A stretch of DNA of 64,000 nucleotides, from contig NC_021658.1 in the NCBI RefSeq assembly GCF_000418325.1, positions 2,542,001 through 2,606,000 on the forward strand, read 5' to 3'. Within the stretch, counting starts at the first letter, position 1. Each line of letters opens with the position of its first letter. Under the pieces are notes generated by a model. The model saw only the letters and a list, made by a program, of their open reading frames with translations, did no database searches and was not told where the DNA came from. Shown in pieces: positions 16,850 through 26,494 of this stretch. A program made the translations under genes and the position numbers. The stretch comes from Sorangium cellulosum So0157-2. Lineage in GTDB: Bacteria; Myxococcota_A; Polyangia; Polyangiales; Polyangiaceae.

Positions 16850-19035
16850 CCTTGAACCTTCATTCCACCGCCGAGGTGATCGCCGAGCGCGGCGCGCCCG
16901 CTCCTCCTCCGCACCTCGAGCTGTCGCCGCCGCCGAGGTCGCGCCACCCGTCCCGCGACGTCGAGGGGAAGAAGACCGCGGCCAGGCCGCTCCTCGACCC
17001 CACGATCCTCAAGCCGGCGATCGCCGCCGCGCTCCGCAAGCTCGACCCGCGCCACCAGATACGCAACCCGGTGATGTTCGTGGTCCTCGCCGGGAGCGCG
17101 CTCACCACGGCCCTGTTCGTGCACGCGCTCCTCGGCGAGGGCGAGGAGCCGGCCGGGTTCATCCTCGCCATCTCGCTCTGGCTCTGGTTCACCGTGCTCT
17201 TCGCGAACTTCGCGGAGGCCGTGGCCGAGGGGCGCGGCAAGGCGCAGGCCGACACGCTCCGCAAGGCGCGGCGCGACGTCGAGGCCGCGAAGCTCTCCGC
17301 CCCGGAGCGCGAAGCCGCGCGGACCACGGTCCCCGCGTCGAACCTCCGGAAAGGAGACCTCGTGCTCGTGGAGGCAGGCGCGATCATCCCCGGCGACGGC
17401 GACATCGTCGTCGGCGTCGCGTCGGTCGACGAGAGCGCCGTCACCGGCGAGAGCGCCCCCGTCGTGCGCGAGAGCGGCGGCGACAGGAGCGCCGTCACCG
17501 GCGGCACGCGCGTCCTGTCCGACTGGCTGATCATCCGCATCTCCGCCAACCCCGGTGAGGCGTTCCTCGACCGGATGATCTCGATGGTGGAGGGGGCGAA
17601 GCGCAAGAAGACGCCGAACGAGATCGCGCTCGACATCCTGCTCGCCGCGCTCACCATCGTCTTCCTCCTCGCGACCGTGACGCTGCTGCCGTACTCGATC
17701 TACGGCGTCCGGGCGGCAGGGCAGGGGACCCCGATCACCATCACCGTGCTCACGGCGCTGCTCGTGTGCCTGATCCCGACCACGATCGGCGGGCTGCTCT
17801 CGGCCATCGGCATCGCCGGCATGGACCGGATGATCCAGGCGAACGTCATCGCCATGTCGGGCCGCGCCGTCGAGGCCGCCGGCGACGTGGACGTGCTGCT
17901 GCTCGACAAGACCGGCACGATCACGCTCGGCAACCGGCAGGCGACGGAGCTCATCCCGGCGGACGGGGTCGCGGCGCAGGCGCTCGCCGACGCCGCGCAG
18001 CTCGCGTCGCTCGCCGACGAGACCCCCGAGGGGCGCAGCGTCGTCGTGCTCGCGAAGGAGAAGCACGGCCTGCGCGAGCGTGACCTCGGGGCCCTGGGCG
18101 CCCGCTTCGTCCCGTTCACCGCGCAGACCCGGATGAGCGGCGTCGACTGCGGCGCGCGCGAGATCCGGAAGGGCGCCGTCGAGGCGATCGAGGCCCACGT
18201 CAAGGAGAAGGGCGGCGCGGTCCCGGCCGCGGTGCGCGCGGTGACCGAGGCCATCGCCCGGAGAGGCGGCACGCCGCTCGTGGTCGCCGAGGGCGGCGCG
18301 GTGCTGGGCGTCATCCACCTCAAGGACATCCTGAAGGGCGGCATCCGGGAGCGCTTCGGCGACCTGCGGCGCATGGGGATCAAGACGGTGATGATCACCG
18401 GCGACAACCCGCTCACCGCCGCGGCCATCGCCGCCGAGGCCGGCGTCGACGACTTCCTCGCGCAGGCCACGCCCGAGGCCAAGCTGGCGCTGATCCGCGA
18501 CTACCAGGCGGGCGGGCGGCTCGTCGCCATGACCGGCGACGGGACGAACGACGCCCCCGCGCTGGCGCAGGCGGACGTCGCGGTCGCCATGAACACGGGC
18601 ACCCAGGCCGCGAAGGAGGCCGGGAACATGGTCGACCTCGACTCGAACCCGACCAAGCTCATCGAGATCGTCGAGATCGGAAAGCAGCTCCTGATGACGC
18701 GGGGCGCGCTCACGACCTTCAGCCTGGCGAACGACGTCGCCAAGTACTTCGCCATCATCCCGGCGGCCTTCGTCTCGACGTACCCCGCGCTCGGGCGGCT
18801 CAACGTGATGGGGCTCGCCACGCCGCGGAGCGCGGTGCTCTCCGCGGTGATCTTCAACGCGCTCATCATCGTCGCGCTGATCCCGCTCGCGCTCCGGGGC
18901 ATCCGCTACCGGTCCGTCGGCGCGGAGCGGATGCTCCGCAGGAACCTGCTCGTGTACGGCCTGGGCGGGCTCGTCGTGCCGTTCGTGGGCATCAAGCTCA
19001 TCGATCTCCTCCTCTCCGCCCTCGGCCTCGCCTGA
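16846..19035 (+). CDS. kdpB: Potassium-transporting P-type ATPase subunit KdpB
   Basis: 729 residues. P-type ATPase hallmarks are present: TGES (residues 200-203, actuator loop whose Ser is the inhibitory phosphorylation site in E. coli), the phosphorylation motif DKTGT with Asp354, [10 protein letters not shown], and the hinge [11 protein letters not shown]. Membrane segments flank these domains as expected. The first 45 residues ([18 protein letters not shown]...) are a Pro-rich extension not found in E. coli KdpB (682 residues); a later start is possible, but the ATGA overlap with kdpA supports this one. It energises potassium import through KdpA at low external potassium. Confidence 0.97.
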   Translation: MTLNLHSTAEVIAERGAPAPPPHLELSPPPRSRHPSRDVEGKKTAARPLLDPTILKPAIAAALRKLDPRHQIRNPVMFVVLAGSALTTALFVHALLGEGEEPAGFILAISLWLWFTVLFANFAEAVAEGRGKAQADTLRKARRDVEAAKLSAPEREAARTTVPASNLRKGDLVLVEAGAIIPGDGDIVVGVASVDESAVTGESAPVVRESGGDRSAVTGGTRVLSDWLIIRISANPGEAFLDRMISMVEGAKRKKTPNEIALDILLAALTIVFLLATVTLLPYSIYGVRAAGQGTPITITVLTALLVCLIPTTIGGLLSAIGIAGMDRMIQANVIAMSGRAVEAAGDVDVLLLDKTGTITLGNRQATELIPADGVAAQALADAAQLASLADETPEGRSVVVLAKEKHGLRERDLGALGARFVPFTAQTRMSGVDCGAREIRKGAVEAIEAHVKEKGGAVPAAVRAVTEAIARRGGTPLVVAEGGAVLGVIHLKDILKGGIRERFGDLRRMGIKTVMITGDNPLTAAAIAAEAGVDDFLAQATPEAKLALIRDYQAGGRLVAMTGDGTNDAPALAQADVAVAMNTGTQAAKEAGNMVDLDSNPTKLIEIVEIGKQLLMTRGALTTFSLANDVAKYFAIIPAAFVSTYPALGRLNVMGLATPRSAVLSAVIFNALIIVALIPLALRGIRYRSVGAERMLRRNLLVYGLGGLVVPFVGIKLIDLLLSALGLA

Positions 19036-19046
19036 TCCTCCAAGGA

Positions 19047-19628
19047 ATGAACGCTATGCTCGCGCACCTGCGACCCGCCCTCGTCCTCCTCCTCGTCCTC
19101 ACCGGCGTCACGGGGTTCGCCTACCCGCTGCTCTCGACGGCGATCGCGCAGGCCGCGTTCCCCCATGAGGCGAACGGCAGCCTCGTGCGGAAGGACGGCC
19201 GCGTGGTCGGCGCGAGCCTGCTCGGTCAGCCGTTCGACGATCCACGCTATTTTTGGGGCCGCCCCTCGGCGACGAGCCCTGTCCCCTACGCGGGGCAGGC
19301 CTCCGCCGGGAGCAACCTCGGGCCCACGAACCCCGCCCTGGCCGAGGCGGTCAAGGCCAGGATCGACGCGCTCCGCGCCGCAGATCCGGAGAGCGCCGCG
19401 CCGGTGCCGGTCGACCTGGTGACCGCCTCCGGCAGCGGCCTCGATCCGCACATCAGCCCCGCGGCGGCGGCGTACCAGGCGCGGCGCGTGGCGCGCGCGC
19501 GCGGCCTCCCCGAGGACGAGGTGCGCCGGCTCGTCGCGCGGCACACCGAGGGGCGGTTGCTCGGGCTCCTCGGCGAGCCCCACGTGAACGTGCTCCTCCT
19601 GAACCTCGCCCTCGACGGCGCCGGCTGA
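19047..19628 (+). CDS. kdpC: Potassium-transporting ATPase subunit KdpC
   Basis: 193 residues from 19047, or 190 from the second ATG at 19056, which is better spaced from AAGGA at 19042. One N-terminal helix ([19 protein letters not shown]) anchors the protein. The periplasmic domain shows the KdpC signatures [36 protein letters not shown] and [12 protein letters not shown]. KdpC is the periplasmic chaperone-like subunit that raises affinity for potassium. It lies 11 bases after kdpB and 14 before kdpD. Confidence 0.96.
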   Translation: MNAMLAHLRPALVLLLVLTGVTGFAYPLLSTAIAQAAFPHEANGSLVRKDGRVVGASLLGQPFDDPRYFWGRPSATSPVPYAGQASAGSNLGPTNPALAEAVKARIDALRAADPESAAPVPVDLVTASGSGLDPHISPAAAAYQARRVARARGLPEDEVRRLVARHTEGRLLGLLGEPHVNVLLLNLALDGAG

Positions 19629-19642
19629 GGAGAGCGCGAGCG

Positions 19643-22375
19643 ATGGCGGACGCAGGCGACGACCGGCCGGATCCCGAGGCGCTGCTCGCCGCGGTCCGCG
19701 AAGAGGAGGAGCGCGAGCGGAAGGGCAAGCTCAAGATCTTCTTCGGCGCCGCGCCCGGGGTCGGCAAGACGTACGCGATGCTGAGGGCGGCGCGGTCGCT
19801 CCGCGAGGAAGAGATCGACGTCGTCGTCGGCTGGGTCGAGACGCACGGGCGCGCCGAGACGGAGGCGCTCCTCGGTGAGCCTCCGCCGCTGCCGTGCCTG
19901 CCGGCGATCGAGGTCGAGCACCGCGGCAGGACGCTGCGCGAGTTCGACGTCGAGGCCGCGCTGAAGCGTCGGCCGAAGCTCCTCGTCGTCGACGAGCTCG
20001 CGCACACGAACGCGCCGGGGCTCAGGCACCCGAAGCGCTGGCAGGACGTCATGGATCTCCTCGACGCCGGGATCGACGTCTACACCACGGTCAACGTCCA
20101 GCACATCGAGAGCCTGAACGACGTGGTGGCCCAGGTGACCGGCGTCGTCGTCCGGGAGACGGTGCCCGACTCGATGATCGAGCGCGCCGACGAGATCGAG
20201 CTCATCGATCTCCCGCCGGACGACCTCCTCGAGCGGCTGCGCGAGGGCAAGGTCTACCTTTCGGAGCAGATCGAGCGCGCGGCGAGCAATTTCTTCCGCA
20301 AAGGCAACCTGATCGCCCTGCGTGAGCTCGCCCTGCGGCGCACCGCCGAGCGCGTGGACGACCAGATGCGCGGCTACATGCGCGCCCACGGGATCCAGAA
20401 GACCTGGGCCGTCGCCGAACGGATCGTCGTCTGCGTGGGGCCGAGCCCGATGTCGGCGCGGCTGATCCGGGCGACGCGGCGGATGGCGGGCGGCCTGAAG
20501 GCGGAGTGGCACGCGGTCTACGTGCAGACGCCGGCGCAGGCGCGGCTCTCCGAGGCCGATCGCGAGCGGGTCGACCGGAACCTCGCGCTCGCCGAGCGCC
20601 TCGGCGCCGTCACGGTACAGCTCCACGGCGCGGAGGTCGCCGCGGAGGTCCTGCGGTACGCGAGGCGCCACAACGTCTGCAAGATCGTCGTCGGCAAGCC
20701 GACCCACCCTCGATGGAAGGATTTCGTCTACGGCTCGCTGCTCGATGATCTCGTGCGCCAGAGCGGCGGCATCGACGTGCACGTCATCCAGGGCGTGGCG
20801 GAGGCGGCGAAGCCGGAGCCCGGCCCGCCGGAGCGGCGCCGCATGAGGCCGCTGCCCTACGTCTGGAGCGCGTGCGTGGTGGCGCTCTGCACGCTGGCCT
20901 CGTGGCTCATGCACCCGTTCTCCGACCTGGCGAACCTCATCATGGTGTACCTGCTCGGGGTCGCCTTCGTCGCGGGCCGCTTCGGCGCCGGGCCCTCGGC
21001 GCTCGCGTCGGTGCTGGGCGTCGCCGCCTTCGATTACTTCTTCGTGAAGCCGTACCTGACGTTCGCGGTGGGCGATCTCCGGTACTTCCTCACGTTCGGC
21101 ATCATGCTGGGGGTGGGCCTCGTCATCGCCAGCCTCACCGCGCGCATCCGCCGCCAGGCCGCGAGCGCCAGCGAGCGCGAGCAGCGCACCGCGGCGCTCT
21201 ACGCGATGAGCAAGGAGCTGACCGCCCTGCGCGGCGTCGACAAGCTCAGCCTCGCGGCCGCGCGCCACGTGCACGAGATCTTCGAGGCCGACGCGGCCGT
21301 CCTCCTGCCCGGCGCCGACGGGCGCCTCGCCGTCCGGGCGGGCACGGCCGACGATCTGGCCGCGAGCGAGCAGGAGCGGGCGGTCGCGGAGTGGGCGTAC
21401 GCGCGCGGCAAGGCCGCGGGCGCCGGGACCGACACCCTCCCGAGCGCGGGCGCGATGCACCTGCCGCTCCAGGGCTCCTCCGGGCCGATCGGCGTCCTCA
21501 GCGTCCGCCCGCGCCGGCCGTCGTCGTTCCTCGACCTGAGCCGGCGCGAGCTGCTCGGCGCCTTCGCCACGCAGACGGCGCTCGCGCTGGAGCGCGCCCT
21601 GCTCGCGCGAGAGGCCCAGCGCGCGCAGCTCCGCGCGCAGGCGGAGGAGCTCCGCAACGCCCTCCTGAGCTCCGTCTCCCACGATCTGCGGACGCCGCTC
21701 GCCACGATCACCGGCGCCGCGGGCGCGCTGCTCGACGACGGCGCTCACGGAGCGGCGCTCGATCCGGCCGTCCGGCGCGATCTGACGCAGACGGTGCTGG
21801 AGGAGGCACAGCGGCTCGAGCGCCTCGTCCGCAACCTGCTCGACATGACGCGGCTGGAGTCCGGGGCGCTCGCGGTCAAGAAGGAGTGGCTGCCGCTCGA
21901 GGAGGTCGTCGGGGCCGCGCTGAACCGGGTCGAGGAGAACCTCGACGGACGGCAGATCTCGATCGATCTGGACCGGGCGACCGCGCTCGTCCCGATGGAT
22001 GGCGTGCTGATCGAGCAGGTGCTCATCAACCTGCTCGAAAACGCGCTCAAGTACTCGCCCGCCGGCAGCCCGATCGCGATCCGGGGGTTCACCGAGGGGA
22101 GCGTGGCGGTGCTGGAGATCAAGGATCGCGGTCCGGGCATCGCGCCCGGCGAAGAGGAGGCCATCTTCGAGAAGTTCTACCGGGGGCGCGGTCAGGGCCG
22201 GCAGGGGCTCGGCCTCGGCCTCACGATCTGCCGCGGCATCGTGGCCGCGCACGGCGGGCGGATCACGGCGGAGAGCCGGCCTCACGGTGGCGCGATCTTT
22301 CGCGTGACGTTGCCCATCGAGGGCCGCCCGCCGGACCTCGCCGGCCCGGAGCTGCCGGCGGTGTCGGGGGCTTGA
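19643..22375 (+). CDS. kdpD: Potassium/osmosensing histidine kinase KdpD
   Basis: 910 residues, ATG at 19643 after GAGGAGAG. Domain order is as in E. coli: an N-terminal KdpD domain with Walker A GAAPGVGKT (35-43) and VVDELAHTN; a USP-like domain; a four-helix membrane block (about residues 405-500); a GAF-like region; HisKA with SSVSHDLRTPL (His680 phosphoacceptor); and HATPase boxes NLLENALKYS, DRGPGIAPGEE and GLGLGLTICRG. It senses potassium limitation and osmotic stress and phosphorylates KdpE. It is encoded in the same run as the pump, so control is autoregulatory. Confidence 0.96.
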   Translation: MADAGDDRPDPEALLAAVREEEERERKGKLKIFFGAAPGVGKTYAMLRAARSLREEEIDVVVGWVETHGRAETEALLGEPPPLPCLPAIEVEHRGRTLREFDVEAALKRRPKLLVVDELAHTNAPGLRHPKRWQDVMDLLDAGIDVYTTVNVQHIESLNDVVAQVTGVVVRETVPDSMIERADEIELIDLPPDDLLERLREGKVYLSEQIERAASNFFRKGNLIALRELALRRTAERVDDQMRGYMRAHGIQKTWAVAERIVVCVGPSPMSARLIRATRRMAGGLKAEWHAVYVQTPAQARLSEADRERVDRNLALAERLGAVTVQLHGAEVAAEVLRYARRHNVCKIVVGKPTHPRWKDFVYGSLLDDLVRQSGGIDVHVIQGVAEAAKPEPGPPERRRMRPLPYVWSACVVALCTLASWLMHPFSDLANLIMVYLLGVAFVAGRFGAGPSALASVLGVAAFDYFFVKPYLTFAVGDLRYFLTFGIMLGVGLVIASLTARIRRQAASASEREQRTAALYAMSKELTALRGVDKLSLAAARHVHEIFEADAAVLLPGADGRLAVRAGTADDLAASEQERAVAEWAYARGKAAGAGTDTLPSAGAMHLPLQGSSGPIGVLSVRPRRPSSFLDLSRRELLGAFATQTALALERALLAREAQRAQLRAQAEELRNALLSSVSHDLRTPLATITGAAGALLDDGAHGAALDPAVRRDLTQTVLEEAQRLERLVRNLLDMTRLESGALAVKKEWLPLEEVVGAALNRVEENLDGRQISIDLDRATALVPMDGVLIEQVLINLLENALKYSPAGSPIAIRGFTEGSVAVLEIKDRGPGIAPGEEEAIFEKFYRGRGQGRQGLGLGLTICRGIVAAHGGRITAESRPHGGAIFRVTLPIEGRPPDLAGPELPAVSGA

Positions 22376-22391
22376 TAGCCTGATCGGGCGA

Positions 22392-23096
22392 ATGTCGGAC
22401 GCGTCCCCCCTCGTGCTGCTGATCGAGGACGAGCCGCAGATGCGGCGGTTCCTCCGCGCGATGCTGGCGGCCCGTGGCTACCGGCTCGTCGAGGCGGAGA
22501 CGGGCGGCGAAGGGATCGCCCAGGCGACGACGCGCAATCCGGATCTCGTGCTCCTCGATCTGGGGCTCCCGGACATGGATGGTCTGGAGGTGACGCGGCG
22601 GCTCCGGGAGTGGAGCGCCGTCCCGATCATCGTGCTGTCGGCCCGCGGGCAGGAGCAGGACAAGATCGACGCGCTGGACGGCGGCGCCGACGATTACCTG
22701 ACGAAGCCGTTCAGCGCGGGAGAGCTCCTGGCGCGGCTGCGCGTGGCGCTGCGCCACGCCGCCCACGCGGCGCGCGGGGCGACGGCGGAGAGCGCGAGCT
22801 TCCAGGTGCAGGACGTCGAGGTCGATCTCGCGCGCCGGGTCGTGCTGCGGGCGGGCGAGGAGATCCACCTGACGCCGATCGAGTACAAGCTGCTGACGAC
22901 GCTGATCCGGCACGCGGGGAAGGTGCTGACGCACCGCCAGCTCCTCGGTGAGGTGTGGGGCCCGGCGTATGCGGGGCAGACACATTATCTGCGCGTCTAC
23001 ATGGCGCAGCTCCGGCACAAGCTGGAGCGCGATCCTGCGCGGCCGCAGATCCTCATCACGGAGCCCGGCGTGGGCTACCGCCTGAAAGCGGGTTGA
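22392..23096 (+). CDS. kdpE: Response regulator KdpE
   Basis: 234 residues. Receiver domain: acidic pocket IEDEPQ near the start, phosphoacceptor Asp56 in LVLLDLGLPD, and the switch residues and Lys in LTKPFSAGEL. The C-terminal winged helix is of the OmpR/PhoB type (IEYKLLTTLIRHAGKVLTH, YLRVYMAQLRHKLE, GVGYRLKAG). It starts 16 bases after kdpD with no strong ribosome-binding site, suggesting coupling. Likely target: the phased repeats at 14820-14858. Confidence 0.95.
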   Translation: MSDASPLVLLIEDEPQMRRFLRAMLAARGYRLVEAETGGEGIAQATTRNPDLVLLDLGLPDMDGLEVTRRLREWSAVPIIVLSARGQEQDKIDALDGGADDYLTKPFSAGELLARLRVALRHAAHAARGATAESASFQVQDVEVDLARRVVLRAGEEIHLTPIEYKLLTTLIRHAGKVLTHRQLLGEVWGPAYAGQTHYLRVYMAQLRHKLERDPARPQILITEPGVGYRLKAG

Positions 23097-23205
23097 GCCA
23101 ACGCCGATCGCGGTGCGTCACGGGCGTCTGCGACAACAGGTCGTATTTCCAAGGGATGGCGGCCCTACTAGCGTGATCGAGCTTTCCTCGGTGGAGGTGC
23201 TTCAG

Positions 23206-23358
23206 ATGAAGAGGGTGTCGCAGAGCTGCCTGATCGTTGCAGGCTCGTTGTTCGCCTCGACCGCTGCGCGCGCGCACACCTCCGTGTCGGGCCCCGCGTT
23301 CGCTGGCGCCACGCACGAGGCCACCTTGCCGGACGACCTGAAGCCGCCGGTCCGCTAG
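23206..23358 (+). pseudogene. Truncated secreted protein, DUF1775 (YcnI)-like N-terminus
   Basis: ATG at 23206 with GGAGG eight bases upstream. A good signal peptide (MKRVSQSCLIVAGSLFAS, cleavage after ARA) is followed by only 27 residues starting HTSVSGPAFAGATHEATL, then a stop. The mature start resembles DUF1775 copper-associated proteins, which begin with His at the cleavage site and an A-G-x-x-x-E-x-T-F strand. That resemblance is my reading and is short. The start signals are intact but the body is missing, and an inverted-repeat element begins 42 bases later, so it looks like a remnant after insertion or deletion. Confidence 0.45.
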
Positions 23359-23399
23359 AGCGACAAACGGGTCGAAACCGCTCGAAAGAGCAGAAATTC

Positions 23400-23469
23400 G
23401 AACCGCCAAGGCTCCAAGGACGCCAAGTTCTTTTTCTCTTCTCGGCGTTCTTGGCGTCCTTGGCGGTTC
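23400..23469. repeat. CGCCAAG-type inverted repeat element, copy 1
   Basis: The left arm at 23400-23427 reads GAACCGCCAAGG, then CTCCAAGG and ACGCCAAG. The right arm at 23442-23469 is the complementary series ending CTTGGCGTCCTTGGCGGTTC. Each arm is a run of 8-9 base CGCCAAGG-like units, and the loop is T-rich (TTCTTTTTCTCTTCTC). A one-sided relative occurs at 38218-38255 beside a GxxExxY gene tail. It may act as a terminator for the kdp transcript, but the modular units look like a dispersed mobile repeat. Confidence 0.75.
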
Positions 23470-23606
23470 ACCTCTCGGTGGATTAACGTGATCGGTGTTC
23501 TAGCGCCGCGCCGCCCGGGCTCGTCCCTGATTCCGGAAGGGCGCAGGCCCGAGGCGCGCGGCGCGGGGAGGGAGCGCGAGCAGCCTTGTCAGCCGTGGCC
23601 GACAGG

Positions 23607-26078
23607 TCACTTGGCCGGCACGAATCGCAGGGACGCGAGGCGCACCAGCTCGCCCTCGCCGCCGGTCGCCTTGAGATAGACCTCGTGGGTGCCCTCGGTG
23701 GGCTTCACGTCGCACGCGATGGTCTCCCACGCATCCCAGCCGCCCGTGCCGGGGATGTCGCAGGTGCCGATGGCCGAGCCGCCGGCCAGCGGATCGATCC
23801 AGACCTCCACGGCGCCGCCTTGGCCGGCGCTCGAGGCCTTCAGCTCGATCGCCTTCGCGTGGACGCCGCCGCTGCCCAGGTCGACGCTGCCGTACATGGC
23901 CCAGTCGCCGTTCTCCAGCCCGTCCAGCACCGAACCAGCCTTCTTGCTCGACGCGACGCCGGTGCCCGACTGCTGGTTCGCCTCCGCGGCCGGGATCCAG
24001 GTGAACCCGTCCCGGTACGTGAACAGATCGAAGTCAGCGCGCTTGTTGGTCGCGAACATGCCAGCCTGGTTGCCGATCCAGGTGTGGGCCATGGCGTAGA
24101 AGTTGTCGAGCGTGGAGATGTCGATCTCGTCGCCCACCTGCGTCCACTCGAGCCGATCGGCGCTGAACCAGCCCGTGGCCTTGTGGCCGGTGCGGACCAG
24201 CTTCAGCCAGACCGTATCGCCTTCGGGCGCCGCGGCCGACCCGCCCACCACGACGGGCTCATCGAGCTCGGTGTACGCGCCCCCCTCCTCGACCGGAGGC
24301 TTCACCGAGCGCGAGCGGAAGGAGAACCGGATTCGGTCCTTCTTGTCCTCCATGACCCGCGCCACCGAGACCTCCAGGATGGCCGGGAGCATGAAGCCCT
24401 CTCCGCTGGTCATCCACGTCGGCGCCGCGATCACCTGCTCGTCCTCCCAGTAGCCGTTGCCCACGTGCAGGCCGGCCGCGTCGCCGTCCGCTTTGGGCTT
24501 GAACTGCAGCTTCACCGTCATGCTGCTGGAGTGCAGCGCGTCCTTCTGCACCACCCGCGTGGTATTCCCGGCGCCCGGCTCGATCCGCAGCCAGCCCTCG
24601 CGCTCGGTCACCGAGTACTTGTCCTCCGACGTCCCGTAGGTGGTCCAGGCCGGGTTGATCGTGTCCGACGAGAACTCGTCGTTCACGGGCACCAGGAAGG
24701 GCACGTCGCTCGGCGGCAGCTTGGGCGCCGGCAGATCGCGCACCTCGGTCGGGAACTTCGGGACCGGGATCGTCTCCCCATCCACCTGCTGCTCCTCCCA
24801 GGTCACCTGCAGGAGCAGCCCTTCGCGGCCGAGCCCCTGCCACTCGCCGTTCTTCCACTCCTGGGTGCCCACCCCGGTGCAGTCGTAGGAGTGGGCGAGC
24901 GCCCACCAGGTGCCGTCCTCGAGCTCGATCGGAGCGGTGGCGTGCTGCAAGCCGGCGTACGGCTCCTTGCCGGTCAGCACATAGCCGAGCCAGTGCCAGT
25001 CCTCGGCGGTGCTGCCGACCAGCTTCTTCGACGCCCAGGCGTGCAGCTGGCCGCCGCAGGCCGTGTGCGTCGACACGAAGTAATAGTACCAGTCGCCGCG
25101 CTTGGCCATCGTCGGCCCCTCGGTCCACTTGCTCCAGTCAGGGTTGGTGAAGTCCCCGCAGCCCCCGGTCGCCTGGTCCCAGTTGACGAAGCTCATGTCG
25201 ATGGTCGACTCCGGCACCAGCATCCCGGTCTCGGGATCGATCTCCGTGAGCAGGTTGATGCCGAAGTCGTTCGGGTGCTCGGCGTCCCATTTGCACAGGC
25301 CGTTCTTGATGACCATGAAGGTCTTGCCGCTCTCGGGATCGATGAACACCGAGTTGTCGGAGCCGGTATTGCGCTCGTACGCGATCTCGCTCCCCGGCGG
25401 CGTGTAGGGGAAGATATCGACCTTCTTGGGCTCCGACCACGGGCCCTCGAGGCTCTTCGCCGAGGAGAAATGCTGCGTGGCGCCGATCGCGTAGTAGACC
25501 CGGTACACATCGCCGGCCTTGACGATGAAGCCGCCCCACGTGCCCTTGCCAGGGCCGGTCTGCTCGTCGAGCGCGGCCGCGGTCGAAGAGACCACCCGGG
25601 TCACGCGCTCCCAGCGCACGAGATCCGTCGAGCGCAGGATCTCGAACGCGGGCATCGTGTGGAAGCTCGACCCGACCACGTAGAAGGTGTCGCCTTCCCG
25701 GTAGAGGTTCAAGTCCGGGTGATCGCCGGGCAGCACCGGGTTCTGGTACGTCGTCGGGCTGAACGCGGCGCCGAACGTGGCCGTCAGCGTCTCGCCCGTG
25801 CCCATGGTGAACGTCGCCGGGTTGTCCAGCCCGGTGTCGGCGCCGGTCCAGCCCAGGAAATTTTGTCCCTTAGCGGGCGTCGCGGTGACGGTGATCACGG
25901 TGCCCGGCGCGTGCAGGTAGGTCCCGGGCGGCGGGTCGGTCGTCCCGTCGCCCTTCGCCTCGATCGTGAGCGGATACGAGAGGGGCGTTACATGCTCGTC
26001 GATCCCGCAGGAGACGGGCAGGGCGCCGATGAGGAACACCGCCGTCATGGAAAAGATAGGTCTCTTCATTGTTGTCAT
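23607..26078 (-). CDS. GH43-family glycoside hydrolase lipoprotein with CBM6-like domain
   Basis: About 820 residues. The ATG at 26069 (MKRPIFSM) may be the true start rather than 26078, because AGGA is better spaced from it. The lipobox is LPVSC. Order: an InlB-type repeat (about 35-100, TITVTATPAKGQNFLGW), a GH43 five-bladed propeller opening with YQNPVLPGDHPDLNLYREGD (the catalytic-base Asp lies in HPDLN), a second beta-sandwich (DEFSSDTINPAWTTY), and a C-terminal CBM6-like domain (GVASSKKAGSVLDGLENGDW). GH43 enzymes are beta-xylosidases or arabinofuranosidases. Divergent esterases and shared LacI-type operators suggest arabinoxylan use. The lipid anchor implies surface or periplasmic action. 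Confidence 0.88.
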   Translation of the reverse strand: MTTMKRPIFSMTAVFLIGALPVSCGIDEHVTPLSYPLTIEAKGDGTTDPPPGTYLHAPGTVITVTATPAKGQNFLGWTGADTGLDNPATFTMGTGETLTATFGAAFSPTTYQNPVLPGDHPDLNLYREGDTFYVVGSSFHTMPAFEILRSTDLVRWERVTRVVSSTAAALDEQTGPGKGTWGGFIVKAGDVYRVYYAIGATQHFSSAKSLEGPWSEPKKVDIFPYTPPGSEIAYERNTGSDNSVFIDPESGKTFMVIKNGLCKWDAEHPNDFGINLLTEIDPETGMLVPESTIDMSFVNWDQATGGCGDFTNPDWSKWTEGPTMAKRGDWYYYFVSTHTACGGQLHAWASKKLVGSTAEDWHWLGYVLTGKEPYAGLQHATAPIELEDGTWWALAHSYDCTGVGTQEWKNGEWQGLGREGLLLQVTWEEQQVDGETIPVPKFPTEVRDLPAPKLPPSDVPFLVPVNDEFSSDTINPAWTTYGTSEDKYSVTEREGWLRIEPGAGNTTRVVQKDALHSSSMTVKLQFKPKADGDAAGLHVGNGYWEDEQVIAAPTWMTSGEGFMLPAILEVSVARVMEDKKDRIRFSFRSRSVKPPVEEGGAYTELDEPVVVGGSAAAPEGDTVWLKLVRTGHKATGWFSADRLEWTQVGDEIDISTLDNFYAMAHTWIGNQAGMFATNKRADFDLFTYRDGFTWIPAAEANQQSGTGVASSKKAGSVLDGLENGDWAMYGSVDLGSGGVHAKAIELKASSAGQGGAVEVWIDPLAGGSAIGTCDIPGTGGWDAWETIACDVKPTEGTHEVYLKATGGEGELVRLASLRFVPAK

Positions 26079-26153
26079 GTCCTAATTCTGCGCTGAGCCG
26101 GTTCGTGCTGGGGAACGCCTTGCGTCGCCCCGGCAGGATGAGGTCGCGGTCGG

Positions 26154-26169
26154 GTGTGAACGCTCACAC
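26154..26169. promoter_or_regulatory. LacI-type operator, GH43 side
   Basis: GTGTGAACGCTCACAC is a 16-base inverted repeat with one mismatched pair around a central CG, the layout of LacI/GalR operators. It lies about 80 bases before the GH43 gene. Beside it, at 26170-26189, TGTAGATGTT occurs twice in tandem. Its centre is exactly 250 bases from the centre of the second operator. Confidence 0.7.
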
Positions 26170-26391
26170 TGTAGATGTTTGTAGATGTTAATGGGATTGC
26201 CGCCGGAGTGGAAGTCCGATCTCCGTGGCGCTCCGTGCATCCCTCACCGACGAGATGCCGGTCGGGCGGTCCGGCTCACCCGGTCGCGACCACGATCCCG
26301 CGCCCGCTCTCTTGACGCGCCGCTCCGGAGGAGCCCCGCCAGCTTTGTTTGCCCCTCGGGATCGAGATACCCACCGTCCCACCGACAAGTA

Positions 26392-26420
26392 TTGACATGG
26401 GAGATGTGAGCGCTCACAAT
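26392..26420 (+). promoter_or_regulatory. Promoter with overlapping perfect LacI-type operator, esterase side
   Basis: A consensus minus-35 TTGACA (26392-26397) is followed after 17 bases by CACAAT (26415-26420) as a minus-10. The perfect palindrome TGTGAGCGCTCACA (26405-26418) fills the spacer and overlaps the minus-10. With its flanks (ATGTGAGCGCTCACAAT) it is nearly the idealised symmetric lac operator. Repressor binding would block the polymerase. The esterase start codon is 75 bases downstream. Confidence 0.75.
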
Positions 26421-26494
26421 GGCCCGCCTCACGCTGAGGACGCGCTTCGTGGAACGCTGCCAGCGAGGGGCGATGCCGCCCCCTGGGTATTCAA

